Numbered from the stretch's first letter, positions 16,884-25,812 are shown. The stretch: DNA of 64,000 bases from Blautia luti (GCF_033096465.1 NZ_AP028156.1:687501-751500), one strand, 5' to 3'. Numbers and translations: made by a program. Notes: generated by a model from the sequence alone, not told the origin.

Positions 16884-18275
16884 ATGAAGAGAGGCAGTAT
16901 TTTTGAAACTGACGGAATTCCCCGCATGGGTGAGGCGTTACCCCTTGCCATGCAGCACGTCGTAGCCATGATCGTAGGGTGCGTGACACCGGCGATCATT
17001 GTGTCCGGAGCTGTTCCGGGCGGTCTTTCCAAAGAGGATCAGGTTATTCTGATCCAGTCAGCACTGGTTATTGCAGCATTATCAACTTTGCTTCAGCTGT
17101 TTCCAATCGGAGGAAAGGCGAAATTTGCAATCGGCTCAGGCCTGCCTATTATTATGGGTGTCAGTTTTGCTTACGTGCCAAGTATGCAGGCGATAGCGGA
17201 ATCGTACGGCATCGCGGCGATCATGGGCGCGGAGATCGTCGGCGGTATTGTAGCAGTTGTCATGGGTCTGCTGGTTAAGAAGATCAGGATATTTTTTCCA
17301 CCTCTGATCACGGGAACTGTTGTATTTACCATTGGTCTTTCTCTGTATCCTACTGCGATCAACTACATGGCAGGTGGTACCAGCAATCCGGATTACGGCT
17401 CATGGCAGAACTGGGCGATCGCGTTCTTTACACTGATCGTTGTTACTGCACTGAACCATTTTGGAAAAGGAATCTGGAAACTGGCTTCGATCCTGATCGG
17501 TATTATTGTAGGATACCTGGTTTCTATTCCTTTTGGAATGGTGGATTTCTCAAGTGTTGGTGAGGCCGGGGTCTGTCAGCTTCCGTCTCTGATGCATTTC
17601 GGAGTGCAGTTCGAGCCATCGTCCTGTGTGGCACTGGGAATTTTGTTTGCCATTAATTCTATTCAGGCGATCGGAGATTATTCTGCCACAACGATCGGAG
17701 CTATGGACAGAACTCCTAAGGACGAGGAACTGCAGAGAGGAATCGTTGGATACGGTATTTCCAATGTTGTGGGAGCACTTCTGGGAGGTCTTCCCACAGC
17801 TACATACAGCCAGAACGTAGGTATCGTTACGACCACAAAAGTCATCAACCGCTGGGTACTGGGACTTGCAGCTGCAATTCTTGGTATAGCAGGTCTGGTT
17901 CCGAAATTCTCGGCAATCCTGACAACCATCCCTCAGTGTGTACTGGGCGGTGCCACAGTATCTGTATTTGCGTCTATCGCAATGACAGGTATGAAACTGG
18001 TTGCTTCTGCTGAGATGGATTATCGTAATTCCTCTATCGTAGGACTTGCAGCGGCACTGGGAATGGGTGTATCCCAGGCAACAGCAGCACTTGCAAGTTT
18101 CCCGACATGGGTGACTACGATCTTCGGCAAATCACCGGTTGTTCTTGCAACTATCATTGCAGTACTTCTGAATATCATCCTTCCGAAAATACGGGACGAG
18201 GAGAAAGTAGAGGCAAAAAAAAAGATTGAAATAGAGCATAAACTGGAAGAAGACCATAAGGAATTCGGAGAATAA
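16884..18275 (+). CDS. NCS2-family xanthine/uric acid-type permease
   Basis: The 463-residue product is a nucleobase:cation symporter of the NCS2 family. Signatures are the N-terminal AMQHVVAMIVGCVTPAII with the conserved QH motif, FAIGSGLPIIMGVSFAYVP, the substrate-site helix near FAINSIQAIGDYSATT, and the family signature QNVGIVTTTKV near residue 313. The SQN form resembles xanthine/urate carriers more than uracil carriers, though specificity is not certain. ATG 16884 follows TTGGGAGG at good spacing. The gene is monocistronic, ending at a strong terminator, and its promoter carries an inverted repeat. Confidence 0.88.
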   Translation: MKRGSIFETDGIPRMGEALPLAMQHVVAMIVGCVTPAIIVSGAVPGGLSKEDQVILIQSALVIAALSTLLQLFPIGGKAKFAIGSGLPIIMGVSFAYVPSMQAIAESYGIAAIMGAEIVGGIVAVVMGLLVKKIRIFFPPLITGTVVFTIGLSLYPTAINYMAGGTSNPDYGSWQNWAIAFFTLIVVTALNHFGKGIWKLASILIGIIVGYLVSIPFGMVDFSSVGEAGVCQLPSLMHFGVQFEPSSCVALGILFAINSIQAIGDYSATTIGAMDRTPKDEELQRGIVGYGISNVVGALLGGLPTATYSQNVGIVTTTKVINRWVLGLAAAILGIAGLVPKFSAILTTIPQCVLGGATVSVFASIAMTGMKLVASAEMDYRNSSIVGLAAALGMGVSQATAALASFPTWVTTIFGKSPVVLATIIAVLLNIILPKIRDEEKVEAKKKIEIEHKLEEDHKEFGE

Positions 18276-18294
18276 AATTAAATATGGGAAAAAG

Positions 18295-18337
18295 AGATGT
18301 GCTTTCGCAGGGGAATGCGGAGGCACATCTTTTTTTC
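18295..18337 (+). terminator. Intrinsic terminator of the purine permease gene
   Basis: AGATGTGC (18295-18302) pairs with GCACATCT (18323-18330), with a further CGCA/TGCG inner pairing, and is followed by a T-run to about 18337. Confidence 0.9.
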
Positions 18338-18429
18338 GGAAAATTCATTTTTTCTTTTTCATTCTATGGTATAATAAAAAATATCTATTTGATAGAAATA
18401 TTAAAATCAAACGACACAGGAGGTCTCTT

Positions 18430-19662
18430 ATGTCCAGAAAGAATCTGATCGTCGGTCAGTCCGGCGGCCCTACCGCAGTTATCAACAGCAGCCTTTACGG
18501 AGTTGTCTCAGAAGGAAGACGACATCCGGAAACTATTGAACATATTTATGGAATGGTAAACGGAATCGAAGGCTTTTTGAACGGAACAGTCCTTGATTTC
18601 GCAGAAACACTTCCAGATGAGAAACTGGATGGCCTGAAGATCACACCAGGTGCCTATCTGGGTTCCTGCCGTTATAAACTGCCGGAATCCCTGGAAGATC
18701 CGGTCTATCCGAAACTTTTTCAGAAATTCCAGGAGATGAATATCGGGTGGTTTTTCTATATCGGCGGAAATGATTCCATGGATACGGTAAGTAAACTTTC
18801 ACGGTATGCGGCGCAGACAGGAAGCGATATCCGCATTATGGGAGAACCCAAGACTATTGACAATGACCTGGTACACACAGACCATACGCCGGGTTTCGGA
18901 AGTGCTGCAAGATATGTAGCTTCCACAGTTCGTGAGATTACCATTGATGCGAATGTTTATGAGAAGAAATCCGTGACCATTGTAGAGATCATGGGCCGCC
19001 ACGCAGGATGGCTTACAGCAGCCTCCGCACTTGCACGTAAATACACCGGTGATAATCCGCTTCTTATTTATCTTCCGGAGATATCCTTCGATCAGGAAGC
19101 ATTTCTGGAAGCAGTAGAGAAATCTTTCGAGAAAAACTGCAATGTTATTGTCTGCGTATCCGAAGGCATCCACGATGCAGAAGGGACTTTCATCTGTGAA
19201 TATGACAATTCTGTAGGCACAGACACCTTTGGCCATAAGATGCTGGCAGGATGTGGCAAATATCTGGAAAATCTGGTCCGCAGCCGTCTCGGTGTCAAAG
19301 CCCGCTCTGTGGAACTGAATGTCAGCCAGCGCTGTTCCGCATCCATGATGTCAGCCACAGATCAGCAGGAAGCTATCAAAGCAGGGGAATATGGCGTACA
19401 GGCAGCACTGAAGGGAGAAACCGGAAAAATGATCTCCTTTATCCGTAGGGAAACTTCGGACGGAACTTATCTTATGGAATGTGGTCTTGAAGATGTGAAC
19501 CACATTTGTAATGAAGAGAAGACGGTTCCTCTGGACTGGATTACCCCGGAGGGTTCTGACGTCACAGAAGCCTTTGTCCGCTATGCCCGTCCGCTTATCC
19601 AGGGAACTGTGGAAATTCCCTGTGGGGAAGATGGTCTGCCCGCCTTTGTTTATCGCAAATAA
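18430..19662 (+). CDS. Phosphofructokinase, pyrophosphate-dependent type
   Basis: The 410-residue product is a PfkA-family kinase that phosphorylates fructose 6-phosphate. The N-terminal QSGGPTAVINSS, GGND at residues 112-115, PKTIDND at residues 140-146 and EIMGRHAGWLTAA near residue 182 are clear. In E. coli ATP-PFK the sites are GGDGS and PGTIDND; Asp in the fourth GGDx position and Lys in place of Gly are the marks of PPi-dependent enzymes. The Asn in place of the usual Asp of GGD is a further variation. The call of PPi as phosphoryl donor is therefore well supported but not proven. The gene has an AGGAGG site and a TATAAT at 18370-18375. Confidence 0.88.
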   Translation: MSRKNLIVGQSGGPTAVINSSLYGVVSEGRRHPETIEHIYGMVNGIEGFLNGTVLDFAETLPDEKLDGLKITPGAYLGSCRYKLPESLEDPVYPKLFQKFQEMNIGWFFYIGGNDSMDTVSKLSRYAAQTGSDIRIMGEPKTIDNDLVHTDHTPGFGSAARYVASTVREITIDANVYEKKSVTIVEIMGRHAGWLTAASALARKYTGDNPLLIYLPEISFDQEAFLEAVEKSFEKNCNVIVCVSEGIHDAEGTFICEYDNSVGTDTFGHKMLAGCGKYLENLVRSRLGVKARSVELNVSQRCSASMMSATDQQEAIKAGEYGVQAALKGETGKMISFIRRETSDGTYLMECGLEDVNHICNEEKTVPLDWITPEGSDVTEAFVRYARPLIQGTVEIPCGEDGLPAFVYRK

Positions 19663-19725
19663 AAACAGGTATTCGATGCAGTGCCGCATAGTGAAGCGGA
19701 TTGTGAATATCCGTCTGACCGGCAG

Positions 19726-19796
19726 ATGAGTTATGGCTCATATCATCATGATATGGGCCATAACTCATTGACTACAGTATGGCGGTTACTTAATAT
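19726..19796 (+). promoter_or_regulatory. Consensus promoter overlapped by a 19-bp inverted repeat
   Basis: TTGACT (19768-19773), a 17-bp spacer and TAATAT (19791-19796) form a near-ideal promoter 36 bp before the gene at 19832. Immediately upstream and touching the -35 box is an inverted repeat of 19-bp arms, ATGAGTTATGGC-T-CATATC (19726-19744) and its partner (19750-19768), with a 5-nt loop and one mismatch. There is no T-run behind it, so an operator is more likely than a terminator, although it could also stop leftover pfk transcription. Confidence 0.65.
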
Positions 19797-19831
19797 TCGA
19801 TGTACTAATTTAGAGAGAAAGGAAGGGAAAC

Positions 19832-20140
19832 ATGCAGGACAGGAAACTGGAACAAGTACTGGATGTTTATTTTCAGGATGAGCCTGACAAGGGATCAAAA
19901 GAATTCCAGGAAGCGCAGAAATATCTGAAACTCAGGATACGTCCTGCCATGGAATTTCTCATAGAGAAAGAAGATACAGATCGGATGGAGCAGCTTGAGA
20001 AATGTGGCTGGTTTTCCATAAAAGAGCTGGAAACTTTTATCCGGTGTGCCCAGGAGAAAACCAGACTGCGCTCTCTGGTGTGGCTGCTGCATCTGAAAAA
20101 CGAAAAATACGGATATCAGAGGAAAGATTTTTCCCTGTGA
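19832..20140 (+). CDS. Small helical protein of the MoxR/VWA module
   Basis: The 102-residue product is soluble, charged and mostly helical by appearance, with no known motif. It has a good GAGAAAGGAAGGG ribosome binding site and is the first gene behind the operator-like promoter. It lies 24 bp before the VWA-type gene and is probably cotranscribed with it and the AAA ATPase. I do not recognise the family; a partner or adaptor of the ATPase/VWA pair is an inference from position. Confidence 0.65.
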   Translation: MQDRKLEQVLDVYFQDEPDKGSKEFQEAQKYLKLRIRPAMEFLIEKEDTDRMEQLEKCGWFSIKELETFIRCAQEKTRLRSLVWLLHLKNEKYGYQRKDFSL

Positions 20141-20164
20141 TCTGGCAGAAGGGGCGGTCATGTT

Positions 20165-21352
20165 ATGAGTGATAAAAAGGAGCAGGAATTTCTGGGAAAA
20201 AAGATCCTCCAGAACTGCCGAAATGAGCTGTATCTGGATTTCCCCTATCTGGACGGGGCATTTGCCGGTCTGGAGTATGAGGCTGACAGCAGTATCACGT
20301 CAATTCAGACAGATGGGGAGAAGATCTATTTCAATCCGGTTTTTCTTTTGAAAAAATACGCAGAGGATCCGGAGACTGTGAGGCATGGATATCTCCATAT
20401 GTTACTGCACTGCCTGTATCTTCATATTTTTATGAAACCGGATAAGGACATCAGCCAGTGGGACAGAGACTGTGATTCTTTTGTGGAGGATCTGATTGAT
20501 AAAGCCATTCAGGAGAAAGAGTGCCACAGCCTGAAGAAACGGTGGCTGGATGATACAGAAGTGGCAGATCCGGGCTTCGATGATCATAACCTGTGGCAGC
20601 GGACAGCTGAACAGGCATCCGGCGGCAGGAGAACGAAAGAGAAGTGGGAACGGATCCTGACCTATACTTCCCAGAATAAAACCGGAACCAGGAGCCGTGC
20701 GGGAACTCAGACAAGGAACCGTCAGGAAGAAATGGACGAGATTTACCGGAGCAAATACGATTACCGGAAATTCCTGAAGCAGTTTTGCAGGCTACGGGAA
20801 GAAGTAGAGCTGGACACGGAGAGTTTTGACTATATTTTCTATCATTTCGGTATGGAACATTATGGGAATCTTCCACTTATAGAACCACTGGAATATAAAG
20901 AAGTAAACCGTCTGGAAGAGCTGGTGATCGCCATAGATACTTCAGGGTCCTGCTCAAAAGAAACGGTGCAGAGATTCCTTGGAGAAACCTATTCGATCTT
21001 AAGTGAAAAAGAGAATTTTTTCCGCAGAATGAAGGTCTATATTGTCCAGTGTGACTGCTTTATTCAGAAAGTGGACGTGATCCATTCAGAAGAGGAGTGG
21101 AAGGAGTACAGCAGGGCAGTGACCATTCAGGGACGGGGAGGTACGGATTTCCGTCCGGTCTTCGAACTGATCCACCAGGAAAAAGAACGCAGAGAACTGA
21201 AAAGTCTCAGGGCACTGATCTATTTCACAGACGGAGATGGGATTTATCCACGGCAGAAACCGGATTATGAAACAGCGTTTGTATTTCTTAACCGTACGGA
21301 TAAAATGAAACTGGTTCCGGCCTGGGCGAAATGCCTGATTACCGGGCTGTAA
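20165..21352 (+). CDS. VWA-like/DUF2201 metallopeptidase-type protein
   Basis: The 395-residue product has an N-terminal DUF2201-type domain with a HGYLHMLLHCLYLH stretch near residues 76-89, resembling a degenerate zinc-peptidase helix (the usual Glu of HExxH is absent), and a C-terminal VWA-like domain from about residue 255. The latter shows the metal-site motif IAIDTSGSCSKE and the second motif QGRGGTDFRPVF near residue 320. Such proteins pair with MoxR AAA ATPases, and the next gene is one. No signal peptide or membrane segment is visible, so the pair acts in the cytoplasm. The biological target is unknown. Confidence 0.82.
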   Translation: MSDKKEQEFLGKKILQNCRNELYLDFPYLDGAFAGLEYEADSSITSIQTDGEKIYFNPVFLLKKYAEDPETVRHGYLHMLLHCLYLHIFMKPDKDISQWDRDCDSFVEDLIDKAIQEKECHSLKKRWLDDTEVADPGFDDHNLWQRTAEQASGGRRTKEKWERILTYTSQNKTGTRSRAGTQTRNRQEEMDEIYRSKYDYRKFLKQFCRLREEVELDTESFDYIFYHFGMEHYGNLPLIEPLEYKEVNRLEELVIAIDTSGSCSKETVQRFLGETYSILSEKENFFRRMKVYIVQCDCFIQKVDVIHSEEEWKEYSRAVTIQGRGGTDFRPVFELIHQEKERRELKSLRALIYFTDGDGIYPRQKPDYETAFVFLNRTDKMKLVPAWAKCLITGL

Positions 21353-21400
21353 ACCAACGGCAGGGTCAGACCAGCAGTTGAACAGGAGTATAAAAAGAGA

Positions 21401-22936
21401 ATGAACATACAGGAAGCAAAAAAGGAAATCTGCAATACACTTCGCGCTTATCTGGCGAAGGATGAAGACGGGGATTATAGCTATCCCATGGTTCGTCAGA
21501 GACCTATCCTGCTGATCGGTCCTCCTGGAATCGGCAAAACTGCCATCATGGAGCAGGCAGCCACAGAGTGCGGCGTAGGGCTGGTATCTTATACCATTAC
21601 CCATCATACCCGCCAGAGTGCCATCGGTCTGCCGGAAATCGTGAAGCGCAGTTATGGTGGAAAGGAAATGATGGTCACAGACTATACCATGAGTGAGATC
21701 GTAGCTTCAGTCTATGACTGTATGGATAAGACCGGGAAAAAAGAGGGAATCCTGTTTATCGATGAGATCAACTGTGTATCAGAAACCCTTGCTCCGGCTA
21801 TGCTGGCACTCCTTCAGAATAAAACCTTCGGAAGCCATAAGATCCCGGAGGGATGGGTTTTGGTGGCAGCGGGAAATCCTCCGGAGTATAATAAATCTGT
21901 CAGGGAGTTTGACATCGTTACTCTGGACCGTGTCCGTAAACTGGAAATCCAGCCGGACTGCGACACATGGCTGAAATATGCTGCGCAGCAGAATGTGCAC
22001 CAGGCGGTCATTTCCTATCTTTCCATGAAAAAAGAACGATTTTATTCGGTGGAGAATACGGTAGACGGAAAATTCTTCGTGACAGCCAGAGGATGGGAGG
22101 ATCTTTCTCGGTTGATTCAGAGTTATGAGAAACTGGGGATTGAGGTCAGTGCAGGGCTGGCAGGGGAATTTCTTCAGAAAGAAGAGACTGCCGAAGACTT
22201 CGCAGGATTTTATCAGTTATATATGAAATATGGAGAAGATTATGAGATTCCCGCAATCCTGAGAGGAGAACTGGATCCTGAGGTGCTGAAACAGAAGCAG
22301 CACATGGCAGCAGGAGGCGGTTTCGAGGAACGGTTTGCAGTGGTGAACCTGATTCTGGGAACGCTGAGGGAAACAGCAGGAGAATATGCACGGATGGATC
22401 AGCAGATTGAAATCATGTACGATCTGCTGGTTCATCTGAGAGAACAGGTGAGAAAAATTTCTCAGGATACAGATGGAAGTTCCATTATTGAGAAATTTAT
22501 CAGGGAGCAGGAGAAAAGCCTGCAGGTTAAGAAAAAGATGGAATTACTTTCCATCAGGGAACAAAAAAGTCAGGAAACAGCTATACGCAGATTAAAAGAA
22601 TACATTCTGACAGCGAAGAAAGAACATTTGCGGTCTGCACAGAGCGGATTTGAGCGGATCTGCAGGTGTTTTCAGGAAGAGCCTGCAGCCAGGGAGAAAT
22701 TCATACAGAGCCTGCAGAGAGAACTGGAGAATGCATTTTCCTTTGTGAAGGAGAGCTTCGGTGAGGATCAGGAGATGCTGCTTCTGGTGACCGGGATTAC
22801 CGCAGTCAGGGAAATGACCACATTTATCGCCGAGAATGGGTGTCCGGCATATTTCCGGTACAGTGGAATGCTTTTATATAATAAAGAAGAAAAAGATTTA
22901 AGACAGGCCTGTCTGGATGCCATGGAGGAAATATGA
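21401..22936 (+). CDS. MoxR-type AAA ATPase
   Basis: The 511-residue product has an AAA domain in about residues 25-230: Walker A LLIGPPGIGKTAIMEQA (residues 37-53), Walker B GILFIDEINCVS (residues 115-126), sensor 1 VLVAAGNPPEY, and an RKLEIQP stretch after it. The second half is a long Glu/Lys-rich helical region, partly coiled coil, without a recognised domain. MoxR ATPases work with VWA proteins as chaperone-like remodelling pairs (for example RavA-ViaA), and the VWA-type gene lies 48 bp upstream. The helical C-terminal half could be the effector-binding part. Confidence 0.85.
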   Translation: MNIQEAKKEICNTLRAYLAKDEDGDYSYPMVRQRPILLIGPPGIGKTAIMEQAATECGVGLVSYTITHHTRQSAIGLPEIVKRSYGGKEMMVTDYTMSEIVASVYDCMDKTGKKEGILFIDEINCVSETLAPAMLALLQNKTFGSHKIPEGWVLVAAGNPPEYNKSVREFDIVTLDRVRKLEIQPDCDTWLKYAAQQNVHQAVISYLSMKKERFYSVENTVDGKFFVTARGWEDLSRLIQSYEKLGIEVSAGLAGEFLQKEETAEDFAGFYQLYMKYGEDYEIPAILRGELDPEVLKQKQHMAAGGGFEERFAVVNLILGTLRETAGEYARMDQQIEIMYDLLVHLREQVRKISQDTDGSSIIEKFIREQEKSLQVKKKMELLSIREQKSQETAIRRLKEYILTAKKEHLRSAQSGFERICRCFQEEPAAREKFIQSLQRELENAFSFVKESFGEDQEMLLLVTGITAVREMTTFIAENGCPAYFRYSGMLLYNKEEKDLRQACLDAMEEI

Positions 22937-23064
22937 AGGAGCACGTGAATAAGAAACTACAGAGAAGATTACGAGGTCAGATATAATAAGGGATGGAAGA
23001 CAAAAGTTCAGGGAAAATCCCTGATACGCAGCAGCAAAAGGATTGTTGCAGAAAAGGAGGAAGA

Positions 23065-23877
23065 ATGTCAGAAAAACAGCCTAAAAAAAAGAAAACAGCA
23101 GGAGACATCGTGCTGACAGTCGTACTGATCGCGGCAGTCTGTGTATTCTGTTATGCAGGCTATAATCTGTTTCATATTTATACGGAGTACAAGAAAGGAA
23201 CGGATGAATACAACCACATCGCCCAGATGGCAGTAACAGAACGTGACCCGGATCAGAAAGAAGCAGCAGGACCGGAAGCCGGAACGCTGAAAGCACCCAT
23301 GGATATTGATTTCAAGGCACTGAAGAGTGTGAATGAAGATGTAGTAGGATGGATCTATGTGGAAGCTGTACCAAGTATCAGCTATCCTATCGTACATGGT
23401 ACTGACAATGAGACCTATCTTCACAGAACCTATGAGAAGAACTATAATTTTGCAGGAACCATTTTCGTAGATTACGAGAACAAGGGAGATTTCAGTGACT
23501 GTAATACCCTGGTTTACGGGCATAACATGAAAAACGGCTCCATGTTCGCCCAGCTGAAGAAATTTTCCCAGAATAGTGATATCTACAACCAGAGCAAATA
23601 TTTCTGGATCTTTACACCTGAGAAGAATTACAGATATGAGATCATTTCCGCTTATACCACAGGGGTAAATAGTGACACGTATACGCTGTTTAAAGGACCG
23701 GGAGAGGAATTTGAGAAATATCTGCAGAAGATCCAGGGTTATTCCGATATCAAAACGGACGTGGGAGAGCTTACCATTAAGGATAAGATCGTAACGTTAT
23801 CCACCTGTACAGGAAATGAAGCTACCCGTTATGTAGTGCAGGGAAAAAGAGTGGATACTTTGGATGTGGCACAGTAG
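23065..23877 (+). CDS. srtB: Class B sortase
   Basis: The 270-residue product has a basic N terminus and one membrane segment (about residues 14-36), followed by a sortase domain. Catalytic residues are seen as His in VYGHNMKNGSMF, Cys in TLSTCTGNE and Arg in ATRYVVQGKR. The long helical insert and the STCTG form place it in class B. It would join secreted proteins to the wall or to each other. The ATG at 23065 follows AAAGGAGG; earlier in-frame starts lack a site. A 7-bp inverted repeat TCAGGGA/TCCCTGA lies at 23008-23024. No protein with a clear sorting signal is encoded in this window. Confidence 0.9.
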   Translation: MSEKQPKKKKTAGDIVLTVVLIAAVCVFCYAGYNLFHIYTEYKKGTDEYNHIAQMAVTERDPDQKEAAGPEAGTLKAPMDIDFKALKSVNEDVVGWIYVEAVPSISYPIVHGTDNETYLHRTYEKNYNFAGTIFVDYENKGDFSDCNTLVYGHNMKNGSMFAQLKKFSQNSDIYNQSKYFWIFTPEKNYRYEIISAYTTGVNSDTYTLFKGPGEEFEKYLQKIQGYSDIKTDVGELTIKDKIVTLSTCTGNEATRYVVQGKRVDTLDVAQ

Positions 23878-23905
23878 AACAGGAAATAAAAAGGAGGAAT
23901 GAACA

Positions 23906-24631
23906 ATGACAGAGGAGATCAGGAAACTGCAGGAACTTGTAGATCAGTATGACAATATTGTGTTTTTCGGGGGAGCCGGTGTTTCCACAGAAAGCGGGAT
24001 CCCTGATTTCAGAAGCCAGGACGGGCTTTATAATCAGAAATATGATTATCCGCCGGAAACGATCCTGAGCCATACCTTCTTTATGAGGAAACCGGAGGAA
24101 TTCTATAAATTTTACAGGGATAAAATGCTCTGTGATACAGCGAAACCCAATGCAGCGCATCTGAAGCTTGCCCAGCTGGAACAGGCAGGGAAGCTGAAGG
24201 CAGTGATCACCCAGAATATTGATAACCTGCATCAGATGGCAGGAAGCAAAAAGGTTCTGGAACTTCACGGAAGTGTATACCGTAATTACTGTATGAAATG
24301 CGGCAGGTTCTATGATTTCGCGCATATGAAGGCATCTGTCGGAGTACCGCGGTGTGAATGCGGTGGGATCATCAAGCCGGATGTGGTTCTATATGAAGAG
24401 GGACTGGATAATGAGACGATCAATGAGTCTGTGAAAGCGATTTCCCAGGCGCAGGTGCTGATTATCGGAGGAACTTCACTGGCTGTTTATCCGGCAGCAG
24501 GGCTGATCGATTATTTCAGGGGAGAACATCTGGTGGTGATTAATAAGATGCCTACGCCAAGGGACAGATTTGCAGATCTTCTGATCAAGGAGCCTATCGG
24601 GGAGGTATTTGCACAGATACAGGTCAGATGA
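23906..24631 (+). CDS. cobB: Sir2-family NAD-dependent protein deacylase
   Basis: The 241-residue product is a sirtuin that removes acyl groups from lysines using NAD. Motifs are GAGVSTESGIPDFRS (residues 17-31), the TQNIDNLHQMAG stretch with the NAD-binding Asn and Asp, the catalytic His in LELHGSVY, and two zinc pairs CMKCG and CECGG. The usual RPDVVWFGE is changed to KPDVVLYEEGL. It has an AAGGAGG site and follows srtB by 28 bp, then DUF951. The symbol is by family, not by proven substrate. Confidence 0.92.
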   Translation: MTEEIRKLQELVDQYDNIVFFGGAGVSTESGIPDFRSQDGLYNQKYDYPPETILSHTFFMRKPEEFYKFYRDKMLCDTAKPNAAHLKLAQLEQAGKLKAVITQNIDNLHQMAGSKKVLELHGSVYRNYCMKCGRFYDFAHMKASVGVPRCECGGIIKPDVVLYEEGLDNETINESVKAISQAQVLIIGGTSLAVYPAAGLIDYFRGEHLVVINKMPTPRDRFADLLIKEPIGEVFAQIQVR

Positions 24632-24691
24632 CCAGGAAGGTTCCGTCAGGCTGTGTTTTCAGAAAGATACAGAAAAAAAGGAGAAAAAGAA

Positions 24692-24883
24692 ATGGGACTT
24701 CTGTATGAAGTAGGAGATATTGTAACATTAAAAAAGGTTCATCCCTGCGGCAGTAAGGAATGGGAGATCCTGAGAGTAGGGGCTGATTTCCGCCTGAAAT
24801 GTACAGGATGTGGCCATCAGATCATGGTACCCCGCAGAATGGTAGAAAAAAATACCAGAAATCTTACAAAAAAAGAAAAATAG
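24692..24883 (+). CDS. DUF951-family small protein
   Basis: The 63-residue product matches DUF951: MGLLYEVGDIVTLKKVHPCG followed by EWEILRVGADFRLKCTGCGH. It has two Cys in CTGCGH and another in HPCG, which may bind zinc. The ATG at 24692 follows AAAAGGAG; an upstream extension exists in frame but lacks a site. DUF951 is often found near rpsF or chromosome-maintenance genes in Firmicutes; its function is unknown. Confidence 0.85.
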   Translation: MGLLYEVGDIVTLKKVHPCGSKEWEILRVGADFRLKCTGCGHQIMVPRRMVEKNTRNLTKKEK

Positions 24884-24886
24884 TGC

Positions 24887-24915
24887 TTTACAGACAGCAG
24901 AATTTATGTTAAAAT
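24887..24915 (+). promoter_or_regulatory. Promoter of the rpsF-ssb-rpsR operon
   Basis: TTTACA (24887-24892), a 17-bp spacer and TAAAAT (24910-24915) lie about 80 bp before rpsF. The distance leaves a leader able to fold as described for autoregulation. Confidence 0.7.
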
Positions 24916-24940
24916 CAAAAATCGTGATATATTTTATATC

Positions 24941-24991
24941 CTTGCTCTTTGACAGGCAAAGGGCCAACAGACCATAAGGAGGTAAAGCAAG
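24941..24991 (+). promoter_or_regulatory. Candidate rpsF leader structure (S6:S18 control)
   Basis: CTTGCT (24941-24946) can pair with AGCAAG (24986-24991), enclosing the AAGGAGG ribosome binding site (24976-24982) and an inner hairpin CTTTG/CAAAG (24947-24961). Leaders that bind the S6:S18 complex and block rpsF translation are known in many bacteria. This structure fits that role by position, but I cannot confirm the conserved CCG bulge. Confidence 0.45.
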
Positions 24992-24993
24992 AC

Positions 24994-25281
24994 ATGAACA
25001 AGTACGAGTTAGCATTAGTTGTTAGTGCGAAAGTTGAAGACGAAGTACGTGATGCAGTTGTTGAGAAAGCAAAAGGATACATCACACGTTACAACGGCAC
25101 TATCACAGAAGTAGAAGAATGGGGTAAGAAGAAATTAGCTTACGAAATTCAGAAAATGCATGAAGGCTTCTACTATTTTATTCAGTTTGAAGCAGACGCA
25201 CAGTGTCCGGCAGAAGTTGAAAGACACGTTCGTATCATGGACAACGTATTAAGATACTTAGTCGTAAGAAAAGACGCATAA
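24994..25281 (+). CDS. rpsF: Ribosomal protein S6
   Basis: The 95-residue product is S6 of the small subunit: MNKYELALVVSAKVED, then the conserved GTITEVEEWGKKKLAYEIQKMHEGFYYFIQF stretch (split here by residue 20 limits: GTITEVEEWGKKKLAYEI) and the C-terminal RHVRIMDNVLRYLVVRKD. Length is normal. It starts at ATG 24994 behind AAGGAGG. It is followed by ssb and rpsR, the standard Firmicutes order. Confidence 0.97.
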   Translation: MNKYELALVVSAKVEDEVRDAVVEKAKGYITRYNGTITEVEEWGKKKLAYEIQKMHEGFYYFIQFEADAQCPAEVERHVRIMDNVLRYLVVRKDA

Positions 25282-25359
25282 TCTTATACAGAGTGGATTT
25301 TAGAAGGCACCATTAATTGACCCGTTCAACCATTCATAACAGATCGAAGAGGTATTAAT

Positions 25360-25812
25360 ATGAACAAAGTAATTTTAATGGGACGCTTAACAAGAGATCC
25401 TGAGGTGAGATATTCCGCAGGAGAGAACGCATTGGCCATTGCCAGATATACACTGGCAGTAGACAGAAGATTCCGTCGTGACGGCGAGGCTACTGCAGAT
25501 TTCATCAGCTGTGTTTCTTTCGGACGTGCAGCAGAGTTTGCGGAGAAGTATTTCCGCCAGGGATTGAAGATCGTTGTTTCAGGTCGTATCCAGACAGGAA
25601 GCTACACCAACCGTGATGGACAGAAAGTGTACACCACAGAGGTAGTAGTTGAGGAACAGGAATTCGCAGAGAGTAAGGCAGCAAGCGATAATTACGCAGC
25701 TTCCCATCCTCAGGCAGCACCTGCACCGTCCATGTCTTCACCGGGAGCAGCCAGTGCAGACGGCTTTATGAACATTCCAGATGGAATTGATGAAGAACTG
25801 CCGTTTAACTAA
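25360..25812 (+). CDS. ssb: Single-stranded DNA-binding protein
   Basis: The 150-residue product has an N-terminal OB fold (MNKVILMGRLTRDPEVRY, then DFISCVSFGRAAEFAEKYFRQ), a flexible Ala/Pro/Ser linker, and an acidic tip EELPFN that recruits replication and repair partners. The tip resembles the usual DDDIPF. The gene lies between rpsF and rpsR and acts with DnaB, encoded further on. Confidence 0.96.
   Translation: MNKVILMGRLTRDPEVRYSAGENALAIARYTLAVDRRFRRDGEATADFISCVSFGRAAEFAEKYFRQGLKIVVSGRIQTGSYTNRDGQKVYTTEVVVEEQEFAESKAASDNYAASHPQAAPAPSMSSPGAASADGFMNIPDGIDEELPFN

Noticed and set aside
20402..20876. Minus-strand frames opposite the VWA-type gene
   Set aside because: They have no start signals and mirror a gene with clear VWA motifs.
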